DNA of 64,000 nt from Tragulus kanchil (lineage: Eukaryota > Chordata > Mammalia > Artiodactyla > Tragulidae), in the NCBI GenBank assembly GCA_022376925.1, contig JAIOJX010000030.1, positions 168,635,298 through 168,699,297 on the forward strand. Direction: 5' to 3'. The notes beneath the pieces were generated by a model. It saw only the letters and a program-made list of their open reading frames with translations, had not been told where the DNA came from and did not search any database. The translations under genes and the position numbers were made by a program. Below, piece by piece: positions 12,901 through 27,900 of the stretch; the stretch's first letter is position 1, and every line of letters starts with the position of its first letter.

Positions 12901-15900
12901 CAGTCCCAGAAAAAATTGCCGTTATTACCTGATTCATCTGCTTACTTTTGGACCAGTCAGGGTTGGCCCAGCATTGGGGAGGGGCCTCTTCTCTCTCCAG
13001 AGGGAATGGTGTGCTCTCACTAGACGGTGCCAAGTAGACCAGATCAGTAGTTGTCCCCAGTGTCCACAGGAACTTCAGAGACTGACTGGTTAGGCAGATA
13101 ATCCTAAAATAAACTGCTTGTTTTCAGTGTTTTTTTTTTTTTAAAACTAATTTCAGACTTTTGTAAAGCACACTTTGAAGCCATTCTATGGTTTTGATGC
13201 TATTTCCTGAGTACAGCAATAATTTAATAATGGGCATTTTGATTGTGATCCTGTGAGTGTGATATGAGTGTGACTTCTCCCTTTAGAAAAGCTGCTCATC
13301 GACAGCCTTGAACTGAATTTTTGTAGTCTATGAAAGATTAAAAATCTGTAATGCTTGAGGTTATCTGAGTATAAAAATTGAGGACAAGAACTTGAGACTT
13401 ACAGTTCAGATTCATCCATGGACATGTTTTGTTGGACTTGCCCAATGTGGTGGTGTGTTTTTCTTGGCCGCACTGCACAGTATGTGACATCTAAGTTTCC
13501 AATCAGGGATTGCACCCACACCCTCTGCGCTGGCAGATTGGAGTCTCAACCACTGAACCTCCAGGGAAGTTTTCCAGTGTGATTTATTTATTTATTTAAT
13601 GTAGCATAACATTTTTAAAACTGAGAACTTTCCCACAAAGAGCCATACTTCTGCATTCTCTTAAAAATCCTACAGGTGTGTACCTCTGGGCCCAGATTAT
13701 TGCCTGGCAGGCATCCTTTTGTGGAGGAGGGCTGTGCTGAGTCAGCACAACCTTTAGTCCCCTGCACCGTTTCCCCAGCACCAAGGCTGCTGGTCAGTGG
13801 ACATTTATCATCACAGGCTTACTGTTGTTTTTTCTTAGGCCTGACATTCATTTTGAACATCTGAATCACTACATTTATGCTAGCTTTCTTGAATGAATTT
13901 TGTTTCTTTTTTTTTTTTTTTTTTTTGCACTTTGTATGATGTACAATGAGTATGTCACATACTGAGCTGCTTGAACACCATTGTGGCTCTGAAAGATGGT
14001 TAAGACCTCTAAGTGAAACAGCACAACTGACATGTATTTCTTGAATTATTTTACTTGCTTTGTACATACAGTTTGTATCATAAACATATATGTTCCCTCT
14101 CCCTACCATGTATAGTCTGTATATCTCTAGAAGGTGATTTATCCCACTTAGTAATTTGCTGCTTCTGCTCTGCCTGGAGTTAGTGAAACCGATAGATTCA
14201 GGTCTGATAGTCTTTTGTGTATAAGCTGGGACATCTCTTTTGAGTGGTCCAGAGATCAGATCATTGCTTCCTAGTTCTTGGATGAGCTCTTGATGTTTGG
14301 ATGTGTCACAGTATGTTGCAAAGCAGAATAAGAGTTGCAAAGCACCAGGTAATAATCATGTGACTTTAAAAGATAGTTCTTTGCTGAAGGCGTTTATGCT
14401 CTTGTTCAAATCCCAGCCACGTTTGCCATTTTGAAGAACCTTCCTGGAGTTTGGGAGCTTGCACAAGGGTTAGGTCTGGTACTCCCTAAATGAGTCTCAT
14501 CACCCCAAATTGCCAGTCAGTTAATCATGTCTGGTTGACTCCATGGGAGAAACAATGAGGAACTAGACGGTTGCGGGCTGACAGGCGCCCCCTGTCTTCT
14601 GTCCCCACACACTAATGTTTGTTCATCGAGGCCCTTTCACACACGTTCGTGAGGAGCTTTACATCAGTTAGGGCTTCTGGAAGTTGGGAGTAGTCTATAG
14701 ATGGGAGACAGTAGACTGCAGATCTGGCGAGCAGAATTACGTGTAGCATCTCTGTTTACATTTGTAAAAATGTTTTCCTGATAAAGATTAGAAAAGGAGA
14801 AGCTTCTTGAGAACAAAGCCTGCCTACAGGATTCCTATGAAAACTTACAAGAAGTAATGAAGTTTGAAATTGACCAACTTTCAAAAAACCTCCAAAACTG
14901 CAAAGAAGAAAATGAAACTCTGAAATCTGATCTGAATGTAAGTTAAGAAAGGTACTAGTTATTGATGAGTTTGTCCTAGATGTATGACTGTTTGACTGTT
15001 TGACCTCTTCCTGACTTCTGTACTGGCCCTTCACGCCTGCCATGTAGACGGTATTCCATGTATTTGTTGACTCCATGTTAAACTCTGATATAACATTGTC
15101 TTTCAGAATTTGATGGAGCTTTTTGAGGCAGAAAAAGAACACAATAACAAATTATTATTACAGTTTGAAGAAGATAAAGAAAGCAGTTCGAAGTGAGTGC
15201 TACTTATCTTTTCCATGATTGACTAGAATACATTTACTACTATATTCTTTATCTTGTGGGGAGTTTTTTAAAATTTGCTAATAGTCTATTATGTTATTTT
15301 TTTAAAAACATTCCAAAATGAATATCAGATTCCTTTTTGAATAAATGACTTTGTAGAGAAGCTTAATTTTTCAAAACATTTAATAACTGTCTATGGTGTT
15401 TTTGTAAATCAATAGCAACTGGTGGTGACGAAAACTTGGGACCTTTTGTAAATAAATCACACTATTTATTATTGGAAGGTGGGAACTGGTTTATTTCTGT
15501 GGCTGCCATTCTTTTTGTACCTACTCTTTTAGTCTTCTAGTCCTTACTGTGAACGCCGTTTTTGTTCTTCCCTCCCTCCGAGTCCTTCTGCTTGGTGATC
15601 TCTTTCCGTCTCTTCATTTCAGCCAGCAGGAGGATTCTTGCTCTAAGGAGGAGATTTTGTATTAGCTTATTCAGCAGATACTTGCAGAGTTCTTACTATG
15701 AGACAGATTCTTTCCTAGACCTGGTATACAGTGGTGACTCCACCTATTAGGGTCAGACCGTTAACATTTAGTCATTCATTCAAATGCTTGGTGATACCCC
15801 CGAGCCAGGCACTGTTTCAGCAAATGCCAGGACATTTAGAGGTAAGACAGTGAACAAAATATCCCCACGCTTATGAGCTTTACATGAGAAATATGTGATA

Positions 15901-18900
15901 AATAAACGCTTCATGTTATGAGAGGGAGTCCAAAGTACTTTAGAGAAAAATAAACTGTCCTGGCACAAATCTGGGTTCTCGTTAAACAACTGTTGAAGCA
16001 ACTGGTTCAAGTTTCTGACCCTTCTGGAACAGTGTAGGATCCTAATACTGAGTAGAAAGCTGAGTTGCATTGAATGTCTTCTGCACGATTAGACTCAGTT
16101 CCCATTTCCACTGAATGAGTCATGAGTAAAAGATAATTCTTTTTTTCCAGAGAAATCTTAGAAGTACTTGAAGCTGTACGTAAGGAGAAGCAGAAAGAGA
16201 TGGCCAAGTGTGAGCAGCAGGTAGATATCCTGTACACAACTTTGAAATTTGAGATTGTAAATTTATTCCTGATATCTAAAAAGGTTTGTTATAAAACACT
16301 TTCAGGTTTCATATGTTGAATATTGGTAATAAAAAAAATGGAGTATTTGGTTGATTGTATTATTTTCAGCTCTTGTTTTTATAATACCCAGGTGGCTATA
16401 ATCATAATTTGTTGGTGGTTTCCTGATGGAGACCACAAAATCATTGTCTTTTAACTCAACTTTTTATTTTCAAATATGACATGTTAGTGTATACTGTTCA
16501 CTATGAAAAGCAGATTTCAACTCCCTTTTGTTTTCTCCAGTATGTGTATGTGGTTAACTTTGTGATTTCATTCTCTTTCTAAGAATGTTAATTTCCTCCC
16601 ATAGATGGCAAAAGTACAGAAACTACAAGAGAGTTTAGGTGCCACTGAAAAACTAATCAGTTCTCTGGAGAAGTCTTGGGACGCTGACAAGGTAGGTGGA
16701 GATTGAGGTTATAGCCCCCTGCGTTTTCCTTATAAACACTGCCTTTGTGTTCCAGTCTCCTCCTCCTGAGGTGATAGTTAGCCAGCATCTCTGTATGCAG
16801 TTAGCCTTTGCTCGTCTTCCAGAGTTGCTAGAGAATGAAGTCTTTTTCCTTATAACTTCAAGTGCCAACTGTTCAATCACTATTGATGGCACTGTTTCTA
16901 AAATGCGTCCCTGCCCCTTTTAACTAGATTGCTGTTAAGGTAACCTTTTCTTATTGATTGTGAGTCCCCTGATCTGAATTGCCAGATCCCTGGTTTAGTT
17001 AGGATAATAAATATGAATATGTATGTCTGAACATATGATTAAGTATATATTCCTTCTGTGTCTAGCTTTTACTCATTCATAAAACTGAAGAAAATTATGA
17101 AAATATTAGAAAACCATGAAAAGATAAGTTGATAATAATATAATGTGACAATATTAATAATGTAATGTGATATATGATGTTTTGCTAAAATAAAATTGAT
17201 TTCTTTTGTCACTTGGAAAGATAAATGGTTTATCATTAAAGAATGATCTCTTTGCTGTCATTGTGTATGAAGATATTTTTCTGTCCTTGTCAGGAAGTTG
17301 TAACTGACCTCATGAGCCAGATCCAGGAGCTACGAACCTCAGTCTCTGAGAAAACAGAAACCATAGACACCCTGAGGCAAGAACTGGAGGACATCAATGT
17401 AAGTTCTTTCATGAACAAGCTATTAAAATTGAGCACGAGTACTTTTCACAGACTCAAAAGGATAACAAATGCTTCATGCACACAAAAGGAAAGTTCTGTG
17501 GTCACCCAGGTTTGCACATACGTACTGATGCAACTTATCAGATGTGGTATCCACAGAAACTGCAATGCCTTTAGTATGCTGACCTGCTGCGTGCATCTTG
17601 GGGAAGCAAAGGCAACCTGTAGAGTTTCTCAGATCTCATTGAGCTGGATAGACTGTTCTCTCTACATTTGGGAGTTGCTGATCCAAAGAAGGTCAAAAAC
17701 AAACTGACTGTTGCCTCTCATGGTTAAGGGTATGTGGTGTTCCCTAATTCCTTCAAGAAAAAAAATATAGCACATTTTAGTGAAGGTCAAGAGACATTAG
17801 CAATTTGAAAAATTAGTGTTTTTTTCCAATATTAGCCTTTATTACTTCCTAAAGTAAATACTCTTCCTGCATATAAATGGTGATGCTTCCTCCATCCCTT
17901 GAGTTGAGGTAATGGTTTTTTGTTAATATTTCTTACTCCTCTGCTCTAAATGGAGCAGATAGCTTATTGTGCTCCTTACTGATTTCTGACAAAGATGACA
18001 AAGCCAGATGTATTTTCACTGATACCTGTGAGTCTTTTCCACTTTTTGCAATTCCTATATTTACTGTTCCACTCCTTTATGCAACAGGTAGTTATTAAAC
18101 TTGTGTTAATCTGATCAGCATCTTAAAACTCAGACTAGTTCTTCAGTTATTTTAATCTAAAAAAACCCCTGATAATAAAACAGACATATCTGTTGCCATA
18201 ATTCCGTAGGGCAAATACAACTCCACTTTGGGTGACAGAGAAGAGAGCAAAGCATTGATTAAGAGTCAGGAAAAGGAGATTCTGGATCTGAAAGAAGCCC
18301 TTAGACTGAGAATACTCTCTGAGGACATAGAGGTAGGTGTTAAAGCATCGTGACTCTTTTTGGTTTTTTTGTTTTGTTTTTTTTTAAAGACATACATTTT
18401 ATTTTATTATTTTTTAAACATTATTTATTTTTATGGGAGGGATGGGGTGGGGAGGGAGGGGTACGGGGGGGCCACTTCTATTGGTCTTTCATTTGTCTAT
18501 TTTCATCTGTCTTTGTTCTTTGGCTCTTGTGGGCCTCTCATCGCGGTGGCCTCTGTTGTCGCAGAGCACTGGCTCTGGGCGCATGCGCTCCAGAGCTCCG
18601 GCTTGGTAATTGGACACATGGGTCCAGCCGCTCCGCGGCACGTGGGATCTTCCCAGGCCAGGGATTGAACCGGCACCCCTTGCACTGCAAGGCAGTGTCC
18701 TTACCCACTGAACCACCAGGGAAGCCCTTTTTGGGTTTTTTAAAGTGTCAATATGTTTATGTATGTGTTAATATAATGAATATTTTTTAAAAGGAATAAG
18801 TCGTAATTAGGACCATTTTTCCCTAAGGTAGTTACTCAATTGGTAGATAACATTAAGATTGTTCTATTTGTCCAATTGATTTATTTTCATTCATTTGTGC

Positions 18901-21900
18901 CAGTACAATGCTAAGTTCCTGTAACTGACCCTCTTCTGAAACAGAAGGATATTAGAAACTGCTTTTATTTGGATGGTAGTGGTAGCAACTGGGAGCAAAG
19001 AAAGAGCTGGTTAATCTCTGAGCTGCTGCTTGTGTTTTAGCTAAAAGAGATTTGTTGATGTAAATGTATTTTTTAAAAAAATTAAGCAGTACTGTCATGT
19101 GGTTCAAACTTCAAAGTGTACAAAGTGATATCCTTGTGTATCCTGCCAGAAATATTTTTGACTAGTCCTATATACCATGAGTTTTCCTTTTTTCATACAG
19201 GTGGTGTGCACTTTCTTTAGAGATAGTTTTCTTGCTATGCACAGAACAAATTCAACAAGTATTTATTGAACCCTCCTGTCACACAGCCTGTACCTGCTTG
19301 GCCTTTGGGAATGGAAGGATGATGGCAACACAGTTACCTCGAAGCATGCGGTCTAGTTTAAGAGGTTAATGTGTTAGGAGGTAATAAATGACTTGGGAGA
19401 ACAGAAAAGGGAGCAGGTTTGCCTGGAGAATTCCCAAGAGCTTCCAGAAGGAGATAGTATTTTTATAGGACTTGGCCAGGGAGGAAGCATGGCAGTTATG
19501 AATGTATGTGGAGCATCCCCGTTACAGGGATAGTTCGCTCTGAGTGGCTTGAAGTGCAAGAGCTTAGGTGGAGTCATTTACCAAAGGAGGACTGTTGTGA
19601 CCCAGAGACCGCTCTGAAGTCAATGAAATGAAAATCAAAATCAGAATAATTTTTCAATGTTATAACTGGCATGTATTAAGACTTGAAGATGTGCAGAGAA
19701 AGAGAATTACTTGAGCTTTATAAGTTCAACAAAGATTTGTTGGCTGCGCTGGGTTGCTGCTGCTGCATACGGGCTTTCTGTAGTCGTGCCAAGTGGTGGC
19801 TACTCTAGTTATGATGTCCAGGCTTCTCACTGAGGTGGCTTTTCTTGTTGCAGAGCCCCAGCTCTAGGGTACGCCAGCTTCAGTAGTTGTGGCATGTGGG
19901 CTTAACTGCCACTTTTACACTTGTCCCTGGACATCCTGTGTTTGAAATAAAGATACTATACTACTCTATACAGTACTGTAAAGTACACAAAAACACAACC
20001 ACTTGCAGAGGATGTGCACATGTGAGACTATACACCAGATACCTGAACTAACTTACATAATTGGACATACAAATATGCATTTACATCTTTGAAAGTCAGC
20101 AACTTGAAGGTTCATAGGGAACTTACTGTCATAAAAATAAGTATATGGGGAGATATTGCTATCTAGCAAGTATGAGTGCGCAATACACATATTGTATTAC
20201 ATCAGTGATGTATACGTAATAGTGTATGTTTAGTGTATATGTAATATACACTATTATACACACACACACATATATGTGCCCAGGGGTTCCCTGGTGGCTC
20301 TGCCTGCAATACAAGAGACACAGGTTTTCTTCCCTGGGTTGAAAAGATCCCCTGGAGGAGGGCATGGCAACCCACTCCAGTATTCTTGCCTGGAGAATTC
20401 CATGGACAGAGGAGTCTGGTGGGCTACTGTCCGTGGGGTTGATAGGTGATAGATGACGGTATGTTACCATGAACTGTGTTGGATTCTTGATCTCCAAAGG
20501 AGAAGAATTCACGTTGGGATCAAAAAGACATGGCGATGGTCACACAGAGCTTCGTGCAGTGAAAAGTTTATTAGAGAAAGGATAGAGAAAAGCTTCCAGC
20601 ATAGACACTGGAAGGGGAAAAGAAGAATATCCTCTCAAAGCCACTTTAGGCGTGGCATTTTATACTTCTTCAGTTGGCTATTAACAGTGGTGTAAAAGAA
20701 TACATTGAGGCGATAAAGGTCTTACCAGACCCACACCCATAACATGCATCTTTGGATAACACAGGTGCAAGTTAAGACGAGGCAAATGTCCTCTAGCAAG
20801 ATACATTGTTATACACTTTAGCTCTGGACTTAAAAGAACCTCTTGGGCTTCCCCTGGTGGTCCAGTGGGTAAGGACACCGCCTTGTAGTGCAAGGGGCGC
20901 CAGTTCAATCCCTGGCCTGGAAAGATCCCACGTGCCGTGGAGCAGCTGGACTAATGTGTCCAATCACCGAGCCGGAGTTTTGGAGCGCATGTGCCCAGAG
21001 CCGGCTCTCTGCAAGGGACAGACGCCACCGCGATGGGAGGCCCACAGGAGCCAAAGAACAAAGACGGATGAAAACGGAGAAATGAAAGACCAATAGAAGT
21101 GGCCCGCCCACCCCCTCCCTCCCCAACCCGACCCCCGCCCAAAATAAATAAATAAATAAATCTTTAAAAAAAAAGAACCTCTTAGGCAAAATGGATTATT
21201 GTCACCGGCGTGGCAATCAAGGTGAAGGCACCTTGGCTAAAAAGGTTTGTTCCCGGGATATCCCTGGTGGTCCAGTGGCTAAGACTCTGCGATCCCAATG
21301 CTGGGGACCTGGGTTCAATCCCTGGTCAGGGAACTAGATCCCATATACCATAACTAAGACCCAGTGCAACCAAATAAATACATTAAAGAAAATTGAAAAA
21401 AAAAAAAAGTTTGTTCCCTGCATGTCTGTAAACAACAAAACTCTGTAAAAGTTAAAAGTCAAATAAAGGTTTTTTTTAAAAAAAAGTTTGTTCCTCACCC
21501 TCCTCCTCCTTGTCCTTGGAACCTACTGGCTTTCCCAAGTCTGCCTATGAACCTTTCAGAGTCACACAGAGTCAAACACAACTGAGCAACTAACACTTTC
21601 ACTTTCATACATACATATTTGGGAAAGTGAGGGGGAACAGATTCTGCTCTAATTTAGCAGAGATTACATACATTCAGGCATAGGAATTATGTATGCAGCC
21701 TATAGAACTTCTCATTTTCTCTGCTATCAAGGTCGCCTGAGCCTTTGATGGCCTATGACCCTGTATCACAGTCTGGTAAAATGACCAGCCCCTGCCCACT
21801 TAGCTGTCTTTACAACTGTTTACAGCTCGTCCGCCCTCACCCCCACCCCTGCCCCGCCCCTTTTTAGAGAGGACCAGTAGCTATCAGTGAGACAATAGGT

Positions 21901-24900
21901 AAACTGGAGACCAATGCCTGGAGTCTGCCTGAGAAAAGAGAGATGAGCTTTGAGAGATTACCTTGGGGTGAAGGGAGAGGGGAGCAGAGGTTAGTAAGAT
22001 TTCTGTCTGGGTACTTAAATAAATATACTGTAATACTTATCTCTAGACCCGATGACTTAAATGTTAGCTACTTGGTTTGTCTTATAATGGATTCACATAC
22101 AATCCCCTTCCCTGAAAATTTCTCACTTAAAACTTTCTTAGGGCTTCCCTGGTGGTCCAGTGGGTAAGGACACCGCCTTGCAGTACAAGGGGCTCTGGTT
22201 GAATCCCTAGCCTGGGAAGATCCCACGTGCTGCGGAGCGGCTGGACCAATGTGTCCAACTACTGAGCCAGAGCTCTGGAGCGCACACAGGCCAAAGAACA
22301 AAGATAAATAAATGAAAGATCAATAGAAGTGGCCAAAAAGAAATTCTTAAAAAAAAAAACTTTCTTAGCATTTTAACAGTCGTACATAGGCGTGATTTAT
22401 AAATTGTTACTGGAGCAGCAGAATTAAGACAGTCTTATTCTGTGGGGCTTGTCTCCTAACAGAAGGACATGCTCTGCGAGGACCTGGCTCACGCCACTGA
22501 GCAACTGAACATGCTCACCGAGGCCTCAAAAAAGCACTCGGGGCTTCTGCAGTCGGCCCAGGAAGAGCTGGCCCAGAAGGATGCCCTCATCCAGGAACTT
22601 CAGCACAAGGTAAAATGCCAAGGGGGCTCGCTCAGGACAGGCATTGGGGTGGGGGCTGCAGAACTATGTGGTGGTTGAGCTCATGAGGTTGGTTACTTCT
22701 CCACATTCAGAAAATCAGGTTAGCAGGGTGTGTAGGTGGGCTTTTAACAACCTGGTTGCTTCTTTGTGTTCAGACTTGCATGGCTGTCCTCCTACCCACC
22801 CTTGACCCTTGACACATACCAAGTTCTAACTACTGTGGCAAAAGGTTATGGCTGACTTCTGTCATCTTTTTGGCTATTGTAGTTTTATATTTTTCAGTTT
22901 TCCTCAAATGGCCCTGTGATTACTTGTGAAGCTTAAAAATAAAGTTTCTTTTCAAGTGGAGATAAATTTGTGAGAGAAATTTCAAATTAACAATCAGGTC
23001 ATGAAAAAATAACATAAAAAGTCCATTTCCGGGGCATCCCTGGTGGTCCAGTGGGTAAGGACACCGCCTTGCAGTGCAAGGGGCACCGGTTTGATCCCTG
23101 GCCCGGGAAGATCCCATGTGCCCGCGGAGTGGTTGGAGCAGTGTGTCCATTTGTGAGCCGGCACTCTGGAGCGCATGTGCCCGGAGCCGGTGCTCTGCAA
23201 GGAGAGAGGCCACTGCAATGGGAGGCCCACACAGGCCAAGAAATAAAGATGGATGAAAATAAAATAAATAAATAAATAACAAAAGAGGCCAAAATTAAAA
23301 AAAAAAATCCCTATCACTGTACATTTCAGTTAAAAAAAAAAAAAAAGAAGTATATTTCCACATGCCTTGGAAAGATTGTGTATTCTAAATGGGTCATGTC
23401 CCCACGTTACTGTCTAACTTGTAACCTCATACCTGTTCAATTTTCCCCAGCTAAACCAAAAGAAAGAGGAAGTAGAACAGAAGAAGAATGAATATAACTT
23501 CAAAATGAGGCAACTAGAGCATGTGATGGATTCTGCTGCCAAGTATCCCCAGGTACTTTTTATGAACAAGAGTGCATCTTAGGAAAAATAAGTGATTTTG
23601 TGAACAATGAAAGTGGGAAATCACTATGACTGGCTTTATCTTTACATAAAAAGATTGTCACCAATACCTTCTCTGTTTGTTTGCTTTTTGATAAGATGGT
23701 ACCAATATTTTCTTTGTTTTACTTGGACAAGAATTAGAAAACCTACATGTGGCCTGTGTATTTTCTTCATGGTGGGCATATACATTTGCAATGAAATCTT
23801 TATAACCACTTAATCAGGTATTTGGATGAAATATGATTTATTTTAGAGCCCTGAAACACCACCACATTTTCAAATGCATCTGGCAAAACTCTTAGAAACC
23901 CAAGAACAAGAGATAGAAGATGGGAGAGCCTCTAAGATTTCTTTGCAACACCTTATAACAAAGCTCAATGAAGACAGAGAAGTCAAAAATGCTGAAATCC
24001 TCAGGATAAAGGTAACTGGGTAATTTTTTCCCAAGGAATTTAATGTTTCAGAATAAGTTGTCTCTTTCATGGTGACTGAGGGTCCATAATTCAAAAGGAA
24101 CAAAATTTGAGTGTTGATAGAGAAAAGTTTTCCTCTCAACCCAGCTCCAAGCTGCCTGATTTGCTGTCCCTCCGGATGTAACCAGTTTGTGAGAATGTTC
24201 CAGTACGTCTCTAGCCAGGTGGTTCAGCACAAGCTCCTTGTCCCCCTCTTTTTTTTTTTTTAAGCTTATTTATTTATTTGACTGCACTGGGTTTTTTAGT
24301 TGAGGCATGTGGGATCTAGTCCCCTGACCAGGGATGGAACTCAGGCCCCAGTGCACTGGGAACCCAGAGTCTTAACCACTGCGCCACCAGGGAACTCCCA
24401 CTGTGCAACTCTTTGATCATTGTCAATTTAATAGCAGGAGGACATTATCTCATTGTTGTTTTAAATTTCTACTTTTATTATTGGAGTCAGATTGAGCATC
24501 TTTTGCTTTTTTGTTTCTATGAACTATATCCTTCCCCCATTTTTCTGCTGATGAACTTTCTCTTAATGAGCAATAGACCTTCTTTATATAGAGATTTGCT
24601 TTCGTCTGTGATAGTTAAAAAGTACTTTTCTTTTATTTACCATGTCTTTAAACTTCCTTCTCTTATTTTTCACCTCACCTGGGGTGGGGGTATGGTTTTT
24701 GTGTGTGGGAGAGTGTGTTTAGGGTGGTGTTAGGGCTGGAAGGTGTATAAAGGAATGCGTGGGTAGGTGTGGTATGGGGGTGGGAGGTGGGTAAGGAAGA
24801 TGCAGTGCTCCACAGAAGTCTGTGAGCTCATCACTCTGCAGCGAGTTTTTGTTAGGGAACAGGATTACCTATATTCCTGTACATATAGGATAGGGGGACT

Positions 24901-27900
24901 CATTCCTTTGTATTCAGGGCAGCTCTCAACATGCTGCTGTCTCAGAAATGTGGCTGTTACCCAGACTGACACGGTCTTGGGACTTAGAAGAAATCGGGTC
25001 AGGTTAAACAAGAAGGCAAACAGTAGATACGCAGAATAAAGCTAAAAGGGTATTCCTTGATTTCCTTGGTAGTCCAGTGGTTAAGAATCTGCCTGCCACT
25101 GTAGCAGACATAAGTTGTCTCTTTCATGGTGACTGAGGGTCCATAATTCAAAAGGAACAAAATTTGAGTGTTGATAGAGAAAAGTTTTCCTCTCAACCCA
25201 GCTCCAAGCTGCCTGATTTGCTGTCCCTCCGGATGTAACCAGTTTGTGAGAATGTTCCAGTACGTCTCTAGCCAGGTGGTTCAGCACAAGCTCCTTGTCC
25301 CCCTCTTTTTTTTTTTTTAAGCTTATTTATTTATTTGACTGCACTGGGTTTTTTAGTTGAGGCATGTGGGATCTAGTCCCCTGACCAGGGATGGAACTCA
25401 GGCCCCAGTGCACTGGGAACCCAGAGTCTTAACCACTGCGCCACCAGGGAACTCCCACTGTGCAACTCTTTGATCATTGTCAATTTAATAGCAGGAGGAC
25501 ATTATCTCATTGTTGTTTTAAATTTCTACTTTTATTATTGGAGTCAGATTGAGCATCTTTTGCTTTTTTGTTTCTATGAACTATATCCTTCCCCCATTTT
25601 TCTGCTGATGAACTTTCTCTTAATGAGCAATAGACCTTCTTTATATAGAGATTTGCTTTCGTCTGTGATAGTTAAAAAGTACTTTTCTTTTATTTACCAT
25701 GTCTTTAAACTTCCTTCTCTTATTTTTCACCTCACCTGGGGTGGGGGTATGGTTTTTGTGTGTGGGAGAGTGTGTTTAGGGTGGTGTTAGGGCTGGAAGG
25801 TGTATAAAGGAATGCGTGGGTAGGTGTGGTATGGGGGTGGGAGGTGGGTAAGGAAGATGCAGTGCTCCACAGAAGTCTGTGAGCTCATCACTCTGCAGCG
25901 AGTTTTTGTTAGGGAACAGGATTACCTATATTCCTGTACATATAGGATAGGGGGACTCATTCCTTTGTATTCAGGGCAGCTCTCAACATGCTGCTGTCTC
26001 AGAAATGTGGCTGTTACCCAGACTGACACGGTCTTGGGACTTAGAAGAAATCGGGTCAGGTTAAACAAGAAGGCAAACAGTAGATACGCAGAATAAAGCT
26101 AAAAGGGTATTCCTTGATTTCCTTGGTAGTCCAGTGGTTAAGAATCTGCCTGCCACTGTAGCAGACACAAGTTTGATCCCTACATGCTGTGGAGCAGCTA
26201 AGCCCATGTGCCACAACTGTTGAGTTCATGTGCCCCAGAGCCTATGCCCTGCAACAAGAGAAGCCGCTGCAGTGGAAAGCCCGAGCACTGCAACTAGGGA
26301 GTAGCTTCTGCTCACTGCAACTAGAGAAGGCCTTTGTGTAGCAATGAAGACCCAGTGCAGCTAAAATATATATATATATAAATAAATAAATAAGTGAAAT
26401 AAAAAATCATACTCCTTGCAGACAAATACTTATTTCTTCTGGATGGCTGTGCTCATGATTTTCAACTTAGAACCCAGTTAGGTTGTTTGAAGCTGTGGCA
26501 CATCAATCTTTTAAAAACTTACAGTCTATTAAATAGAATCAAATAGAGCATTTGCCAAAGTAGAGGTTTTTGTTCATCTTTTCTCAGAAAATAATTTTAA
26601 TGAATTAGTGTTTTTGTGTGTGTGTCACACTGATCTTCCTTGTGGTGTACGAGATCTTGTGTTGTGTCGCTTTCATTGGGTTATGTGAGCGGCAGAGTCC
26701 TTGGGTTTAGTTGCTGTGGTTCATAGGCTTAGTTGCCCCATGGCATATTGGATCTTTCTTCTTCAGTCAGGGATTGAACTCTTTTTTTTTTTACCTCTAA
26801 GTCATCGTTTGTTTTTCATCCATCTTTATTTGTTGGCTTGTGCGGGCTTCCCATCGCAGTGGCCCCTCTCGTTGCAGAGCACTAGCTCTGGGCACATGCG
26901 CACCAGAGCGCTGGCTCACATTTGGACACACTGGCCCAGCCGCTCCTTGGCACATGGGAACTTCCTGGGCCAGGGATCGAACCGGTGCCCCTTGCACTTA
27001 CAAGGCAGAGTCTCTACCCACTGGACCACCAGGGAAGCCCAGGGATTGAACTCTTGTCACCTGCAGTGGAAGCGAAACTCAGAGTCATAACCACTGAGCC
27101 ACTAGGGAAACCTGAATTATGTGAGACTGATAAAAGACTAGGTTTAAGACAGTAGGGGTATGAAAATCAGTCATATTCCAAGCCCCTGAGAGCATCTCAT
27201 AATCTACTTTTTAATCCAGTGATTTGCAGAGCAGTGTTCAGTGAATGGAAGGAGCTTAAAACAAATACATCTGTTTTATCATAGTTTGGGAAGCAAAATA
27301 ATGCCTATTATAATGTGTTTTCTGAAAAGACCTGATTTGTTGTTTTTAGGAGCAGTTAGGTGAAATGGAAAATCTACGCCTGGAAGCTAAGCAGTTAAGA
27401 GAGAAAAACTGGTTCCTACAAGGTCAACTGGACGATATTAAAAGACAGAAGGACAGCAGGTGAGAAAGAACCCTGAGAACTCTGTGGACTAAGTCTTGGT
27501 CTGTCGGTACTGTCGAGTAAATGAGGTTGGAATAGGTTTTTCAGCGTGTTTGATGTTTTTTGATGATCCAGGAGCTCTTCTATCAGTTTCTTTTCAATAA
27601 GATCTGATAAACGGGTATTTTTCCTGAAAGGGAGAATAAGGTCATCAGGATCTTGGCCACTCTGTTAACCTTTGTATTGCTGCAGAGCTGTTGAAATGAA
27701 TTTCAGACATTTGAAATACTTGAGCCAAAGTGTTTCCTTGTATCTGAAAGAGGTGTTGGAATGGGGGAAGCAGATACGTCAACAACACAAGGGTCAATGT
27801 TCTGCTTGAAGAAAAAGGGACAGTTTCCTTGGTTTGGCTTCATGGCTTATGGAGAGAAAGCTTCTTGGAAGAGCTTTAATGGCACAACATCTTGTCAAGG

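Larger units (their letters stand above)
20475..21880 (-). mobile_element. Probable old retroviral LTR interrupted by SINEs
   Basis: Read on the minus strand: a TATA-like box (TATAAAA, 20658-20664), an AATAAA (20567-20572) 86 bp further on, then a U5-like segment ending atccaacaca at 20475. This U3-R-U5 order and spacing fit a class of ruminant LTRs. The U3 side continues to about 21.9 kb and is split by SINEs at 20845-21170 and 21255-21408. The outer boundary is not defined. No coding region is present. Confidence 0.45.
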
